A DNA stretch of 64,000 nucleotides from positions 1 through 64,000 of the forward strand of contig NZ_QWLD01000024.1 of NCBI RefSeq assembly GCF_003600155.1, read 5' to 3'. Shown here piece after piece: positions 44,439 to 52,961 of this stretch. The notes below the pieces were generated by a model that made no database searches, was not told the origin of the DNA, and was given only the letters and a program-made list of their open reading frames with translations. Every line of letters begins with the position of its first letter. Positions within the stretch are counted from its first letter, which is position 1. The translations under genes were made by a program, and so were the position numbers. The DNA comes from Nesterenkonia muleiensis. Its GTDB lineage: Bacteria > Actinomycetota > Actinomycetes > Actinomycetales > Micrococcaceae.

Positions 44439-45794
44439 TCACCGCAGCGGGATCCTCAGCTCCACGACCGTGCCGCCGGACTTCGGGGTGGAGATCGACA
44501 GGTCGTAGCGATTGCCGAACAGCGAGTCGAGCCTCTCGGAGATGTTCTTCAGCCCCACCCCGGCATGCCCGCCGGAGCTGTCCGGGCCGGTGAGCACCGA
44601 CTCGGCGTGATCGCCGATGTCCTCACGCCCCGCAGTGAGCCTGGCGAGCACCTCAGGATCCATCCCCGCACCGTCGTCGGAGACCCGGATCAGCGTCGTG
44701 CGGGTCAGCGGATCGACCCGGGCCCGGAGCCGGACAGTGCCACCCTCTTTCTTGGCCCCGATGCCGTGCTTGACCGCATTCTCCACCAGCGGCTGGATGG
44801 TCAGCACCGGCACCCGCGAGGTAAGCACCTGGGGATCGATGTCGTAGCGGACCTGCAGCCGGTCGCCGAACCTGGCCTGCTCCAGGGACAGATAGGTGCG
44901 CACAAAGAAGTACTCCTGGGCGAACTCCGCCAGATGACCCTCCTGACGCACCGCATAGCGGAAGAACTCGGAGAGCCGCAGCAGCAGCTCCCTCGCCTCT
45001 TCGGGCCGCGTACGGGCCTTGGAGGCAATGGTGTTGAGGATGTTGAACAGAAAGTGCGGGTTGATCTGGGCGCGCAGTGCGTCCAGTCGGGCACTGGCGG
45101 CCAGCTGCTTCTCACGGTCGAGCTCCGCCAGCTCCAGATGCAGGCTGAGCATATTGGCCATGTCCTCCACCAGCTGTCTGGTCGGTGCTGCGGTGGTGGC
45201 CTGGTAGACACCCAGCGTGCCGACCACGCGCTGTCCAATGCGCAGCGGGGCGACCACAGCAGAGATCACCGCGCAGTCTGACCTGCGGCAACCCACCCCC
45301 GCCTTGTCCCGGACCACCACTGTCTTACCCTTCCTCACCGCGCGGGGGGCGGCGACTGTCTGCATGGCGCCGCCGGAGACGTGGTGGTCCTCTCCCGGGC
45401 CGATATAGGCCAGGATGTTCTCAGTGTCGGTGATGGAGACGGCATCGCCGGAGAGCATGGGGCGCAGCAGCTCGCAGGTGCGCCGGGCCGCATCCTGGGT
45501 CAGGCCGGAGCGCAGCGGGATCGAGCGCACAGCCAGATCGCGTACGCCGTGGTCGGGGTGGTCGCTGCGGGAGTGCTGGTGGGGCTCGCTGCGGCGGCTC
45601 GGAAGCAGGCCTCCGACCGCGCGCGGCCCACGGAGGGCAGAGGGGTAGCCGATGACAGTCACCACGGTGATGAGAACCCCGATCCCCACAGTCGGCAGCA
45701 CCGGGAGGGCGGGGGCGACCAGCAGCTGGGTCACCACGTAGACGACTGCCCAGATGCTCAGCACCGCTGCTGCCAGGACCACACTACCGCGCAC
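44439..45794 (-). CDS. LytS-type sensor histidine kinase
   Basis: 451 residues. Two N-terminal membrane helices (far fewer than in classical LytS), a GAF-like domain (about 110-225), the phospho-acceptor region INPHFLFNILNTIASKART near residue 245, and an ATPase domain ending HAGVGLKNISERLDSLFG. The GTG at 45792-45794 is chosen because AAGGAG lies 7 nt upstream; it overlaps the end of the symporter gene, so kinase and transporter are translationally linked. Confidence 0.93.
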   Translation of the reverse strand: MRGSVVLAAAVLSIWAVVYVVTQLLVAPALPVLPTVGIGVLITVVTVIGYPSALRGPRAVGGLLPSRRSEPHQHSRSDHPDHGVRDLAVRSIPLRSGLTQDAARRTCELLRPMLSGDAVSITDTENILAYIGPGEDHHVSGGAMQTVAAPRAVRKGKTVVVRDKAGVGCRRSDCAVISAVVAPLRIGQRVVGTLGVYQATTAAPTRQLVEDMANMLSLHLELAELDREKQLAASARLDALRAQINPHFLFNILNTIASKARTRPEEARELLLRLSEFFRYAVRQEGHLAEFAQEYFFVRTYLSLEQARFGDRLQVRYDIDPQVLTSRVPVLTIQPLVENAVKHGIGAKKEGGTVRLRARVDPLTRTTLIRVSDDGAGMDPEVLARLTAGREDIGDHAESVLTGPDSSGGHAGVGLKNISERLDSLFGNRYDLSISTPKSGGTVVELRIPLR

Positions 45795-47481
45795 CGCCGC
45801 GCTCCTTTCTGCTCCGACGCTCACGCAGGGTCAGCTGGGCCATCCGCTCAGCATGCCGGTCGGCGGCAGTGCCGTGCATGATCGCCCAGTCGGCCTCCAC
45901 GCCCTCCGGCGCCCGGGTGCCCAGGGAGACCAGGATCGTGACCAGGATGGCCGCAGGTGCAGCCACCAGGGTGGGGGCGGCCAGCAGCTCGCGCAGCGTG
46001 GAGGCTTCCATGAAGCTGGCGGTGAGGAACATCGCAATGGCCCCGGCTGCTCCGGTCATCATTCCCGCCAGAGCGCCGGTGGCAGTGGTGCGGCGCCACC
46101 AGATGGCCAGAACAATCACCGGGGTCAGCGCCGAGCCGGCGATGGCGAAGGCCCAGGTGACCATAGTGGCCACCAGTGAGGGCATCGCCGGGGTGAAGGC
46201 ATCCGGGCTCAGCGCAATGGCCAGTCCAGCGGCGGCAGCGGCGGCGGCCAGGGTGAAGAGACGGCCGACCCATACCGCCTGCCGCTGGGTGGCACGGGGG
46301 TTGATATGGCGCTCATAGACATCGTGCCCCCAGCTGGTGGCCGAGGCCAGCAGCAGCCCGGCGACGGTGGACATCGCCGCGATCAGCGCCGCGGCAGCGA
46401 TCAGCCCCAGTCCTGCCTGGTCCCCGTAGATCCGGCCCAGCACCGGCAGTGCATGCTCCGGCACCCGCAGCACCCCGTCAACGGTGAGCTCCTGCAACCA
46501 CGGGTGCTCGCTGACTGCACCGGGGATGAGGTCCCGGGCAGCAGTGCCCAGCATGACTGCCAGGGCGTAGAAGATGCCCACCAGCATCAGCACCCATACC
46601 GTGGTGGTGCGAGCCGCCCGTCCGGTGGGCGCGGTGAAATAGCGGTTCATCACATGCGGCAGCCCAGCGGTTCCCATGCCCAGGGTCACCACCAGCGCCA
46701 CCTGACCCAGCTGTCCGTAGCGAGCGCCAGGCTCACCGAAGACCGCCGGCTGGTCCGGGGAGGCGGCATTGCGCTCTTCTGTCATCTCCCAGCTGCCGTC
46801 CACATACTCGGGATTGACCAGCGGCTGGCTGTTCAGCGTCTCAACGGCCTCACCGTAGTGGAACCCATCGGCACTGACCACCGCAGCCAGCCAGAGCAGC
46901 GCGGCCAGCAGCAGCATGAACTGCACCGCCTGGTTCCAGGTGGTGCCGCGCATACCGCCGAAGGCGACCACCACAGCGATCACCGCAGTGGAGAGCAGCA
47001 CACCGGTGGCATAGGGGCTGAAGCCGAACAGCCCGTGGCCGACCAGCAGCTCCCAGGTGATGCCGCCGCCCACCGACTGCGGGATCAAGTAGCAGAGGAT
47101 CACCAGCTGGACCACCCCCACCGAATGCAGCCGGACCGCATCCGAGCGCAGCCGCCGACCCAGGAAGTCGGCCAGCGAGAACTCCCCATAGCGGCGCAGC
47201 GGGGCGGCCACCAGCAGCAGCACCGGCACGAAGCCGGCCGCGAATCCCACCGCGTACCAGGCGCCGTCGAGCCCGGAGACATAGACCGCTGCCGCCACGC
47301 CCAGGAAGCTCGCCGCAGAGAGGTAGTCGCCGCAGATGGCCCAGGAGTTGGTGGCCACACCCACTCTCTGCCCGGCCAGATAGAAGTCGACGGTGGACGA
47401 ATGCCGCGGCCGGGTAATCATCGAGACACCCAACACGATCACCAGCACAGCGACCAGCGTGATGATGGCAGTGGTGGTCAT
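45784..47481 (-). CDS. Sodium:solute symporter (cation/acetate ActP-like)
   Basis: 565 residues, about 13-14 helices, SSS family. DFYLAGQRVGVATNSWAICGDYLSAASFLG, GLPHVMNRYFTA and SATSWGHDVYERHINP are typical of ActP/MctC-type carriers of acetate, propionate or pyruvate. It overlaps the DUF485 gene upstream by 4 nt and the kinase gene downstream by 11 nt, so transporter, accessory protein and sensor are one transcript. Confidence 0.94.
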   Translation of the reverse strand: MTTTAIITLVAVLVIVLGVSMITRPRHSSTVDFYLAGQRVGVATNSWAICGDYLSAASFLGVAAAVYVSGLDGAWYAVGFAAGFVPVLLLVAAPLRRYGEFSLADFLGRRLRSDAVRLHSVGVVQLVILCYLIPQSVGGGITWELLVGHGLFGFSPYATGVLLSTAVIAVVVAFGGMRGTTWNQAVQFMLLLAALLWLAAVVSADGFHYGEAVETLNSQPLVNPEYVDGSWEMTEERNAASPDQPAVFGEPGARYGQLGQVALVVTLGMGTAGLPHVMNRYFTAPTGRAARTTTVWVLMLVGIFYALAVMLGTAARDLIPGAVSEHPWLQELTVDGVLRVPEHALPVLGRIYGDQAGLGLIAAAALIAAMSTVAGLLLASATSWGHDVYERHINPRATQRQAVWVGRLFTLAAAAAAAGLAIALSPDAFTPAMPSLVATMVTWAFAIAGSALTPVIVLAIWWRRTTATGALAGMMTGAAGAIAMFLTASFMEASTLRELLAAPTLVAAPAAILVTILVSLGTRAPEGVEADWAIMHGTAADRHAERMAQLTLRERRSRKERGGAR

Positions 47482-47834
47482 GGGCGCCGACCTTCACGCC
47501 TGAAGTCATGGTCTTCGGCATCGGGCTCCGCGTCGCCCTGGGAACCGAGCATGCGGTGCTCCACGCTGGAGCTCAGCGTGGCAGCGGCGATGCCGATCCC
47601 GGCGAAGATCACGAAGAGACCGGCAGCCACCGACAGGAACCCGGGGCTGAGATTGCCGACAAGCCTCGACTCCAGCCACCACTCCAGAGTCATATCCAGC
47701 ACTGGGAATGCGGCCACCACGGCCAGGAAGACCACAAAATAGGTCACCGCCACCCTGCGCTGAGTACGAAAGGCAGCATCCACTTCGGCCGGGGTGTCGC
47801 GGACCTCGCCGTCGTCCTGCGGTGAAAGTGTCAC
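47478..47834 (-). CDS. DUF485-type small membrane partner of the symporter
   Basis: 118 residues with two membrane helices (TYFVVFLAVVAAFPVL and FLSVAAGLFVIFAGIGIAAA) and an acidic end. YjcH/DUF485 proteins are encoded next to ActP carriers, and this one overlaps the symporter start by 4 nt. Precise role unknown; assumed carrier assembly or regulation. Confidence 0.8.
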   Translation of the reverse strand: MTLSPQDDGEVRDTPAEVDAAFRTQRRVAVTYFVVFLAVVAAFPVLDMTLEWWLESRLVGNLSPGFLSVAAGLFVIFAGIGIAAATLSSSVEHRMLGSQGDAEPDAEDHDFRREGRRP

Positions 47835-47839
47835 CTCAC

Positions 47840-48325
47840 TCAGGTGACGGGCCAGCGCTTATACATGGTCCACGACGCCTTGGTCAGGACCACCGCTCCG
47901 CCGGCGGCGAGCACCAGACCCATCCCCGGCAGGAAAGACCCCCACTGGGTGTTCATATTGCCGGCGAGGAGGTTCCACGCCTGCAGCAGGCAGATGCCCG
48001 CCACCAGAAGACCCGGGACGGCAGCGTGGGCAATAGCCAATCGCCGCCAGGGGATGAAGGCGCCGGCGAAGGAGAGACAGCCCACAGCCAGAGTCATCAC
48101 GCCAGGGCCATCTGTGCCGCGCAGCACGAAGGCCTCACCGATGATCTCCTGGGTCAGCGTGACATAGACCCAGGGCAGAAACGCAGAGATGATCATCATC
48201 ATCCCACCGATCATCATCGGCCAGCTTCCCATATGGAATACACCCCAGCCGTGCGCCTTCCCTGCCTTGAGGCGGGCATAGACCCCAGCCAAGCCCTTCT
48301 GTTCAACTGCCGACGTCGTGGTCAT
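47840..48325 (-). CDS. Four-helix membrane protein of unknown function
   Basis: 161 residues with four hydrophobic segments, the first Met-rich (MMIGGMMMIISAFLPWVYVT). Resembles small uncharacterised membrane proteins that travel with symporters. It is the first gene of the leftward operon (membrane protein, DUF485, symporter, kinase, regulator) and lies 6 nt before the DUF485 gene. Confidence 0.8.
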   Translation of the reverse strand: MTTTSAVEQKGLAGVYARLKAGKAHGWGVFHMGSWPMMIGGMMMIISAFLPWVYVTLTQEIIGEAFVLRGTDGPGVMTLAVGCLSFAGAFIPWRRLAIAHAAVPGLLVAGICLLQAWNLLAGNMNTQWGSFLPGMGLVLAAGGAVVLTKASWTMYKRWPVT

Positions 48326-48389
48326 ACTGATCTCGCTTCCGGTCTTTCACACTGCAGGTCAGGTTCTTGACGCAACTCCTTCATCGTAC

Positions 48390-48405
48390 GGTGATACCCG
48401 TCACA
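48390..48405. promoter_or_regulatory. CRP/GlxR-like site 1
   Basis: GGTGATACCCGTCACA: perfect GTGA-N6-TCAC core, one end base off the TGTGA-N6-TCACA consensus. Nearest the leftward operon. Confidence 0.7.
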
Positions 48406-48477
48406 TAGACCAGGCGACCCGGGGGAACGACCCGCCAGCGGCAGGGTCCGGACACATGAGTGGTTGATTTCAGCAGG

Positions 48478-48493
48478 TGTGCGGTATATCACA
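48478..48493. promoter_or_regulatory. CRP/GlxR-like site 2
   Basis: TGTGCGGTATATCACA: one mismatch to the TGTGA-N6-TCACA consensus. Middle of the divergent region. Confidence 0.6.
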
Positions 48494-48563
48494 GCGAAAT
48501 GACCGCCCACCGGCCTAGACCGACCACTCGCCAAGTCATACCGGCCACTTGCCTCGATCACCT

Positions 48564-48579
48564 TGTGAGACAGGTCACA
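48564..48579. promoter_or_regulatory. CRP/GlxR-like site 3
   Basis: TGTGAGACAGGTCACA: perfect match to TGTGA-N6-TCACA. Lies 81 nt upstream of the DUF4212 gene start. Confidence 0.8.
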
Positions 48580-48660
48580 TAGTTGTTGGCTTAGCTCAGG
48601 CATTTGTGCAAACACGCACAGATGTGACCATCGCCCCTGTACAGAGCAAAGGAGTCGCAC

Positions 48661-48984
48661 ATGTCTGACGCGACACAAGAGGGCTCTTCCGGTGCAGCAC
48701 CGCCAGCGGAGAATGATTGGCGGCAACGCTACTGGAAGAAGAACCTGAGGCTGATGATAGTCCTGCTGGCCATCTGGTTCACCGTCTCATTCGGCTTCGG
48801 CATTCTGCTGATCGAGCCGCTGAACACCATTGAGATTGTGGGCTTCCCCCTGGGCCTGTGGTTCGCCCAGCAGGGATCCATCTACACCTTCGTGGTCCTC
48901 ATCCTCGTCTACGCCCTGTGGATGGACCGGATCGACGACGAGTTCGGCGTCTCCGAGCGCAACGGGAAGGGTGAGCGGGAATGA
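48661..48984 (+). CDS. DUF4212 small subunit of a sodium:solute symporter
   Basis: 107 residues with two helices (LMIVLLAIWFTVSFGFGILL and GSIYTFVVLILVYALWMD) and the family pattern WRQRYWKKNLRLM and LGLWFAQQGS. DUF4212 proteins are encoded directly upstream of VC_2705-type symporters and are considered their small subunit. The stop overlaps the symporter ATG by 4 nt. GCAAAGGAG lies upstream. Confidence 0.93.
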   Translation: MSDATQEGSSGAAPPAENDWRQRYWKKNLRLMIVLLAIWFTVSFGFGILLIEPLNTIEIVGFPLGLWFAQQGSIYTFVVLILVYALWMDRIDDEFGVSERNGKGERE

Positions 48985-50663
48985 GCTCAATGCAGTTCTG
49001 GACCTTTTTCTTCCTCATCAGCTCATTCGGGATCTACATCGTCATCGCCTGGCGCTCCCGGGTGAAGGAGACCAAGGAGTTCTACGTCGCCTCGCGTGGG
49101 GTGCCCACCATCGCCAACGGCGCGGCAGTAGCCGCGGACTGGATGTCTGCCGCCAGCTTCATCGGCATGGCGGGCATGATCGCCTTCCTGGGCTCCGACG
49201 GTTCGGTGTATCTGATGGGCTGGACCGGCGGCTATGTGCTGCTGGCCCTGCTGCTGGCCCCCTACCTGCGCAAATGGGGCAAGTTCACCGTTCCTGAGTT
49301 CGTCGGCGACCGCTACAGCGACGGCGTGCGTGTCATCGCGGCAATCTGCGCCATCGTCATCTCCTTCACGTATGTGGTCGGGCAGATGACCGGCGGCGGG
49401 GTGGTCTTCTCCCGTTTCCTGGGGCTGAGCGCCGAATGGGCAGTGGTGGTCGCCGCTCTGGTGATCTTCTTCTACTCGGTGCTCGGCGGCATGAAGGGCA
49501 TCACCTACACCCAGGTGGCTCAGTACATCGTGCTGATCACCGCCTACCTGATTCCGGCGGTCGCGGTCTCCCAGCAGATCGGTGGTTTCCCGATTCCGCA
49601 GGTGACCTACGGCAGCATTCTGGCAGAGCTGGATCAGCTGCGGATCGACTTCGGACTGGACCGGTTCACCGAGGCCTTCGCCGGGCGTGACGGCGGGCAG
49701 CTCGATGTCTTCCTGGTCACCGCATCGCTGATGATCGGCACAGCAGGTCTGCCACACGTGATCATCCGCTTCTACACCACCAAGACGGTCCGCGGTGCCC
49801 GCTTCTCCGCTTTCTGGGCGCTGCTGTTCATCTCGCTGCTCTACCTCACCGCCCCGGCAGTGGGAGCATTCACCAAGCTGAACCTGCTGCGCGGGACCGA
49901 GGGCGCCACCGCAGACGACCTTCCGGCCTGGATCGCGCCGTGGGCAGAGGGCGGCTACGTGACGCTGAACGAAGAGTCCGGGGTCATCCAGACAGTCTCC
50001 AACAACGCGGCCTCCGGGGCAGATCTGATCGTCTCGAATGACATCCTGGTGCTGGCCAGCCCGGAGATCGGCGGCATGCCTGCTCCGATCATCGGGCTGA
50101 TGGCCGCAGGCGGCATGGCCGCGGCCCTCTCCACGGCAGCCGGTCTGCTTCTGGTGATCTCCTCAGCTGCCTCTCACGACATCTACTACCGGATGATCTC
50201 CAAGGAGAAGGCCACTGAGAAGACTCAGATGCTAGTGGGGCGCCTAGCGATGGCTGGTGCGCTGGTGGTGGCGATCTTCGCCGGCCTGAACCCGCCGGCC
50301 TTCGTGGCCCAGGTGGTGGCCTTCGCCTTCGGCCTGGCGGCCTCCACCTTCTTCCCGATCCTGATTCTGGGGATCTTCTGGAAGAAGGCGAACGCCAAGG
50401 GGGCCGCCGCAGGCATGCTCACCGGTCTGATCTTCAGCGGCGGCTATATGATCTACACGCTGGAGCTCTTCGGCCTAGCCGCCAACGAGCATATCCTGGG
50501 CATCTCGCCGGAGGGGATCGGCACCATCGGCGCCGCAGTGAACTTCACTGTCACCATCGTGGTCTCGAACCTGACCCGCCCGCCCAGCGAGGAGGTTCAG
50601 GAGATGGTGGAGTCGATCCGGTACCCGGCCAAGCAGCAGCTGGAGGCTGCCGGCAAGCTGTAG
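48981..50663 (+). CDS. Sodium:solute symporter, VC_2705 subfamily
   Basis: 560 residues, about 13 helices. FYVASRGVPTIANGAAVAAD, WMSAASFIGMAGMIAF, GTAGLPHVIIRFYTTKTVRG and SSAASHDIYYRM fit the VC_2705 (DUF4212-partnered) branch of the SSS family, which moves short-chain monocarboxylates such as acetate or lactate. Regulation by CRP-type factors is suggested by the sites upstream. The region NEESGVIQTVSNNAASGADL is an extra loop. Confidence 0.94.
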   Translation: MSSMQFWTFFFLISSFGIYIVIAWRSRVKETKEFYVASRGVPTIANGAAVAADWMSAASFIGMAGMIAFLGSDGSVYLMGWTGGYVLLALLLAPYLRKWGKFTVPEFVGDRYSDGVRVIAAICAIVISFTYVVGQMTGGGVVFSRFLGLSAEWAVVVAALVIFFYSVLGGMKGITYTQVAQYIVLITAYLIPAVAVSQQIGGFPIPQVTYGSILAELDQLRIDFGLDRFTEAFAGRDGGQLDVFLVTASLMIGTAGLPHVIIRFYTTKTVRGARFSAFWALLFISLLYLTAPAVGAFTKLNLLRGTEGATADDLPAWIAPWAEGGYVTLNEESGVIQTVSNNAASGADLIVSNDILVLASPEIGGMPAPIIGLMAAGGMAAALSTAAGLLLVISSAASHDIYYRMISKEKATEKTQMLVGRLAMAGALVVAIFAGLNPPAFVAQVVAFAFGLAASTFFPILILGIFWKKANAKGAAAGMLTGLIFSGGYMIYTLELFGLAANEHILGISPEGIGTIGAAVNFTVTIVVSNLTRPPSEEVQEMVESIRYPAKQQLEAAGKL

Positions 50664-50713
50664 TTCCACGCATCACCTTCTACGCAGTACCGAGTGGCCC
50701 GGTCTGGCAGATG

Positions 50714-51097
50714 TCAGGCCGGGCCGCTGGGCGTCGTCGGGGCTGCAGAGTCAGTCTCGGAGCGGACCCAGGTCAGGTAGCCCTCGCTGCCGCCGATGAT
50801 CGGCAGCATGATGATCTCCGGCTCCGCATAGCCGTGCTCCCGCTCAATGAACTCGTGCAGGGCAGGAACTGCGGAGACCGTGGTCTTGAGGTCCAGGCGG
50901 TACTCCCGCTCATTGCCCACCTGCGCTTCGCCCCCGGGCTCGGCCCACCGGAAGTGGGAACGAATCTCAGAGATCTGCACGCAGGCAGCCAGCCGGCGCT
51001 CCACCGCGGCCTGGGCCAGGCGCTCGGCCTCCTCAGGGGAGTCGGTGGTGGTCTGGACGGTGATGAATTCCGGAAGCGGCGGTCGCGTCGTCGTCAT
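50714..51097 (-). CDS. cutA: Divalent-cation tolerance protein CutA
   Basis: 127 residues with the CutA1 trimer fold: VQTTTDSPEEAERLAQAAVE, RLAACVQISEIRSHFRW, EYRLDLKTTVSAVPAL and HGYAEPEIIMLPI. Linked to copper and other metal tolerance, mechanism unclear. The start MTTTRPP is preceded by GGGGA; the frame is open upstream through the neighbouring promoter. Confidence 0.93.
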   Translation of the reverse strand: MTTTRPPLPEFITVQTTTDSPEEAERLAQAAVERRLAACVQISEIRSHFRWAEPGGEAQVGNEREYRLDLKTTVSAVPALHEFIEREHGYAEPEIIMLPIIGGSEGYLTWVRSETDSAAPTTPSGPA

Positions 51098-51122
51098 AGT
51101 TCCCCAGTCTGCCCGAGGCCGG

Positions 51123-51129
51123 TATCCTA
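51123..51129. promoter_or_regulatory. Symmetric -10 element shared by cutA and DUF3311 genes
   Basis: TATCCTA reads as -10 TATCCT on the plus strand (51123-51128), ending 6 nt before the GTG of the DUF3311 gene, and as TAGGAT on the minus strand (51129-51124), 26 nt before the cutA start. One element can therefore drive both directions. Confidence 0.6.
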
Positions 51130-51134
51130 GGCCA

Positions 51135-51341
51135 GTGCGACGAGCTCCCCGTGAGAAATCCAGGATGACCTGGCTGGTGGCCAGCGTGCCGGTGATCATG
51201 CTGGCCATGTTCATTGTCCCCTATACCCTGCTGCGCGAGGCGGACGCCTGGTACGGCAGTCTGCTGTTCTGGACGGCGGGCACCCTGGTGGTGATCGCCG
51301 TCAATGTGGTGGTCTCGCTGAGCTGGGAGGATGAGCGATGA
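51135..51341 (+). CDS. DUF3311 small partner of a sodium symporter
   Basis: 68 residues with two helices (WLVASVPVIMLAMFIVPYTL and LLFWTAGTLVVIAVNVVVSL). DUF3311 proteins pair with SSS symporters, and its stop overlaps the next ATG by 4 nt. GTG start assigned because TATCCT ends 6 nt upstream (leaderless); an internal ATG at 51165 has no better signal. Confidence 0.85.
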   Translation: MRRAPREKSRMTWLVASVPVIMLAMFIVPYTLLREADAWYGSLLFWTAGTLVVIAVNVVVSLSWEDER

Positions 51342-52843
51342 GCCCCGCCTGGGTCTGGACCGGGGTCGCGATCTTCGTGGTGATCTCCCTGGTGGCGGCC
51401 ATCTGGTCACGCGCCGGACGTTCTGCCGATATGTCCGACTACTTCTTGGGCGGGCGGCGGATGGGCGGCCTCGTCTCCGGCCTGAGCTATTCGGCCACCA
51501 CCTATTCGGCGTTCATGCTGATCGGCCTGGCCGGATTGACCTATACCGGCGGAGTGGGCGCGCTGGGCTTCGAGCTGCTCTACCTCTGCGGGGTGACTCT
51601 GGTGCTGGTGTTCGGTCCGCGCTTCTGGCGGGTCGGCAGGGCCTACGGCTACGTGACTCCCAGCGAGATGATCGGCCACCGGTACCGGTCACAGGCAGCG
51701 GGCACGACGACCGCGCTTGCCTCCTTCGTCTTTCTGCTCCCCTACGCCGCAGTCCAGTTGGCAGGGGTGGGATATCTGCTCTCCGGAATGACCGGCGGGG
51801 CCATCAGCTTCACCGCCGGCACCCTGATCGCGCTGGCGCTGGCGGTGGCTTTCGCGATGATCGCCGGGCTGCGCTCGGTGGCATGGACTGACTCGGTGCA
51901 GGCGGTGGTGATGATCCTCGGTGCCACCCTGGTGGTGATCATCGTGATCAGCCAGCTCGGCGGTCTGGGCAGCTTCTTCGACTCGCTGAGCAGCGACTAT
52001 CCGGGTGCACTGAGCGTCCCGGGTGATGGCTTCTTCACGTTCAGCACCTTTTTGGCGCTGACCCTGCCGTGGATCTTCTTCTCAATCTCCAACCCGCAGG
52101 TCTCGCAGCGGCTGTTCACCCCCGGCTCCTTGGGTGACCTGCGCCGCATGCTGATCAGCTTTCTGGTCTTCGGGCTCATCTACACCTTCGTCGCCGTGTT
52201 CTGGGGGTTTGCGGCGAGGATTCACTTCCCGGGGCTGGAGGAGCCGGACAGCGCGACGCCGACGCTGCTGGCCTCGGATCTGGTGCCGACACCCCTGGCC
52301 ATCATCGTGATGGTCGGCATCATGGCAGCCTGCATCTCCACCATCGACTCAATCATGCTGACCCTGTCCTCGATGATCAGCCGCGATGTGGTCAACGCCC
52401 GCAAAGGGGTCACCGAGCGCACCCAGCTGCTGGTGGGCAAGCTGGTGATACCCGTGGTCGGCGTACTGGCCTACCTGTTCGCACACCTTCAGCTGGACCT
52501 CATCGCGGTGCTGAGCGTCTCAGCCTCCGCCGGGCTGCTGGTGATCGTGCCAGCGACCATCGGCGCGTTCTTCTGGCGGCGCGGAACAGCTGCCGGGGTG
52601 ATCAGCTCGGTGCTGGTGGCCGGAACACTGGTGCTGGCCCTGGAGTACAGCGGGCAGCGTCTGCTGGGCCAGGGCAGCGGGGTCTGGGGACTTGTGGTGG
52701 CTGTGGTGGTGTTCGTGGGCGTCAGCCTGGCCACTTCCGCCCCGCGGGCGCACGCGGATGAGTTCATCACCGCCTCACGGCGCCCGGCCACACCTGCTGC
52801 GGCAGATGCGACGTCACGCAGCGCTGCTGCCCGGCGAGCCTAG
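51338..52843 (+). CDS. Sodium:solute symporter paired with DUF3311
   Basis: 501 residues, about 13 helices. DYFLGGRRMGGLVSGLSYSATTYSAFMLIG, FFSISNPQVSQRLFTP and CISTIDSIMLTLSSMISRDV are SSS hallmarks; the overall shape is closer to PanF and related carriers than to ActP. It is the third SSS symporter in 7 kb. Substrate unknown, likely a monocarboxylate, pantothenate or amino acid. Confidence 0.92.
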   Translation: MSPAWVWTGVAIFVVISLVAAIWSRAGRSADMSDYFLGGRRMGGLVSGLSYSATTYSAFMLIGLAGLTYTGGVGALGFELLYLCGVTLVLVFGPRFWRVGRAYGYVTPSEMIGHRYRSQAAGTTTALASFVFLLPYAAVQLAGVGYLLSGMTGGAISFTAGTLIALALAVAFAMIAGLRSVAWTDSVQAVVMILGATLVVIIVISQLGGLGSFFDSLSSDYPGALSVPGDGFFTFSTFLALTLPWIFFSISNPQVSQRLFTPGSLGDLRRMLISFLVFGLIYTFVAVFWGFAARIHFPGLEEPDSATPTLLASDLVPTPLAIIVMVGIMAACISTIDSIMLTLSSMISRDVVNARKGVTERTQLLVGKLVIPVVGVLAYLFAHLQLDLIAVLSVSASAGLLVIVPATIGAFFWRRGTAAGVISSVLVAGTLVLALEYSGQRLLGQGSGVWGLVVAVVVFVGVSLATSAPRAHADEFITASRRPATPAAADATSRSAAARRA

Positions 52844-52870
52844 TCGCCCCTCCCACCACCTCTCTGTGCA

Positions 52871-52940
52871 TCGAGTGCGGTTGTTGATGGCTGATAAGGG
52901 CCCCAAACGCCCATCTTCGCCAAGGAATGACCGCACTCGA
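52871..52940. repeat. 70-bp palindromic repeat, copy 2
   Basis: TCGAGTGCGGT at the left and ACCGCACTCGA at the right are exact inverse copies, and the next ~20 bases of each arm also pair imperfectly (TTGATGGC with GCCAAGGA region), so the whole unit folds into one long hairpin. See copy 1 at 21853-21922. It lies between the symporter and the spermidine-synthase-like gene and reads as an open frame (MADKGPKRPSSP...) that could be mistaken for the N-terminus of the latter. Confidence 0.78.
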
Positions 52941-52961
52941 TTGACTCGAAGACCTGGGAGA

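Larger units (their letters stand above)
48326..48660. other. 335-bp control region between divergent symporter operons
   Basis: No gene. Three CRP/GlxR-type palindromes (listed separately) lie 65, 153 and 239 nt from the leftward start codon; the third is 81 nt from the rightward one. GCAAAGGAG precedes the rightward ATG. The LytTR regulator encoded nearby may also bind here, but no tandem LytTR repeat was identified. Confidence 0.65.

Noticed and set aside
52887-52961. N-terminal extension of the spermidine-synthase-like protein beginning MADKG
   Set aside because: These codons are made by the palindromic repeat, there is no upstream ribosome-binding site, and the family homology begins later. 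Kept only as an alternative start.
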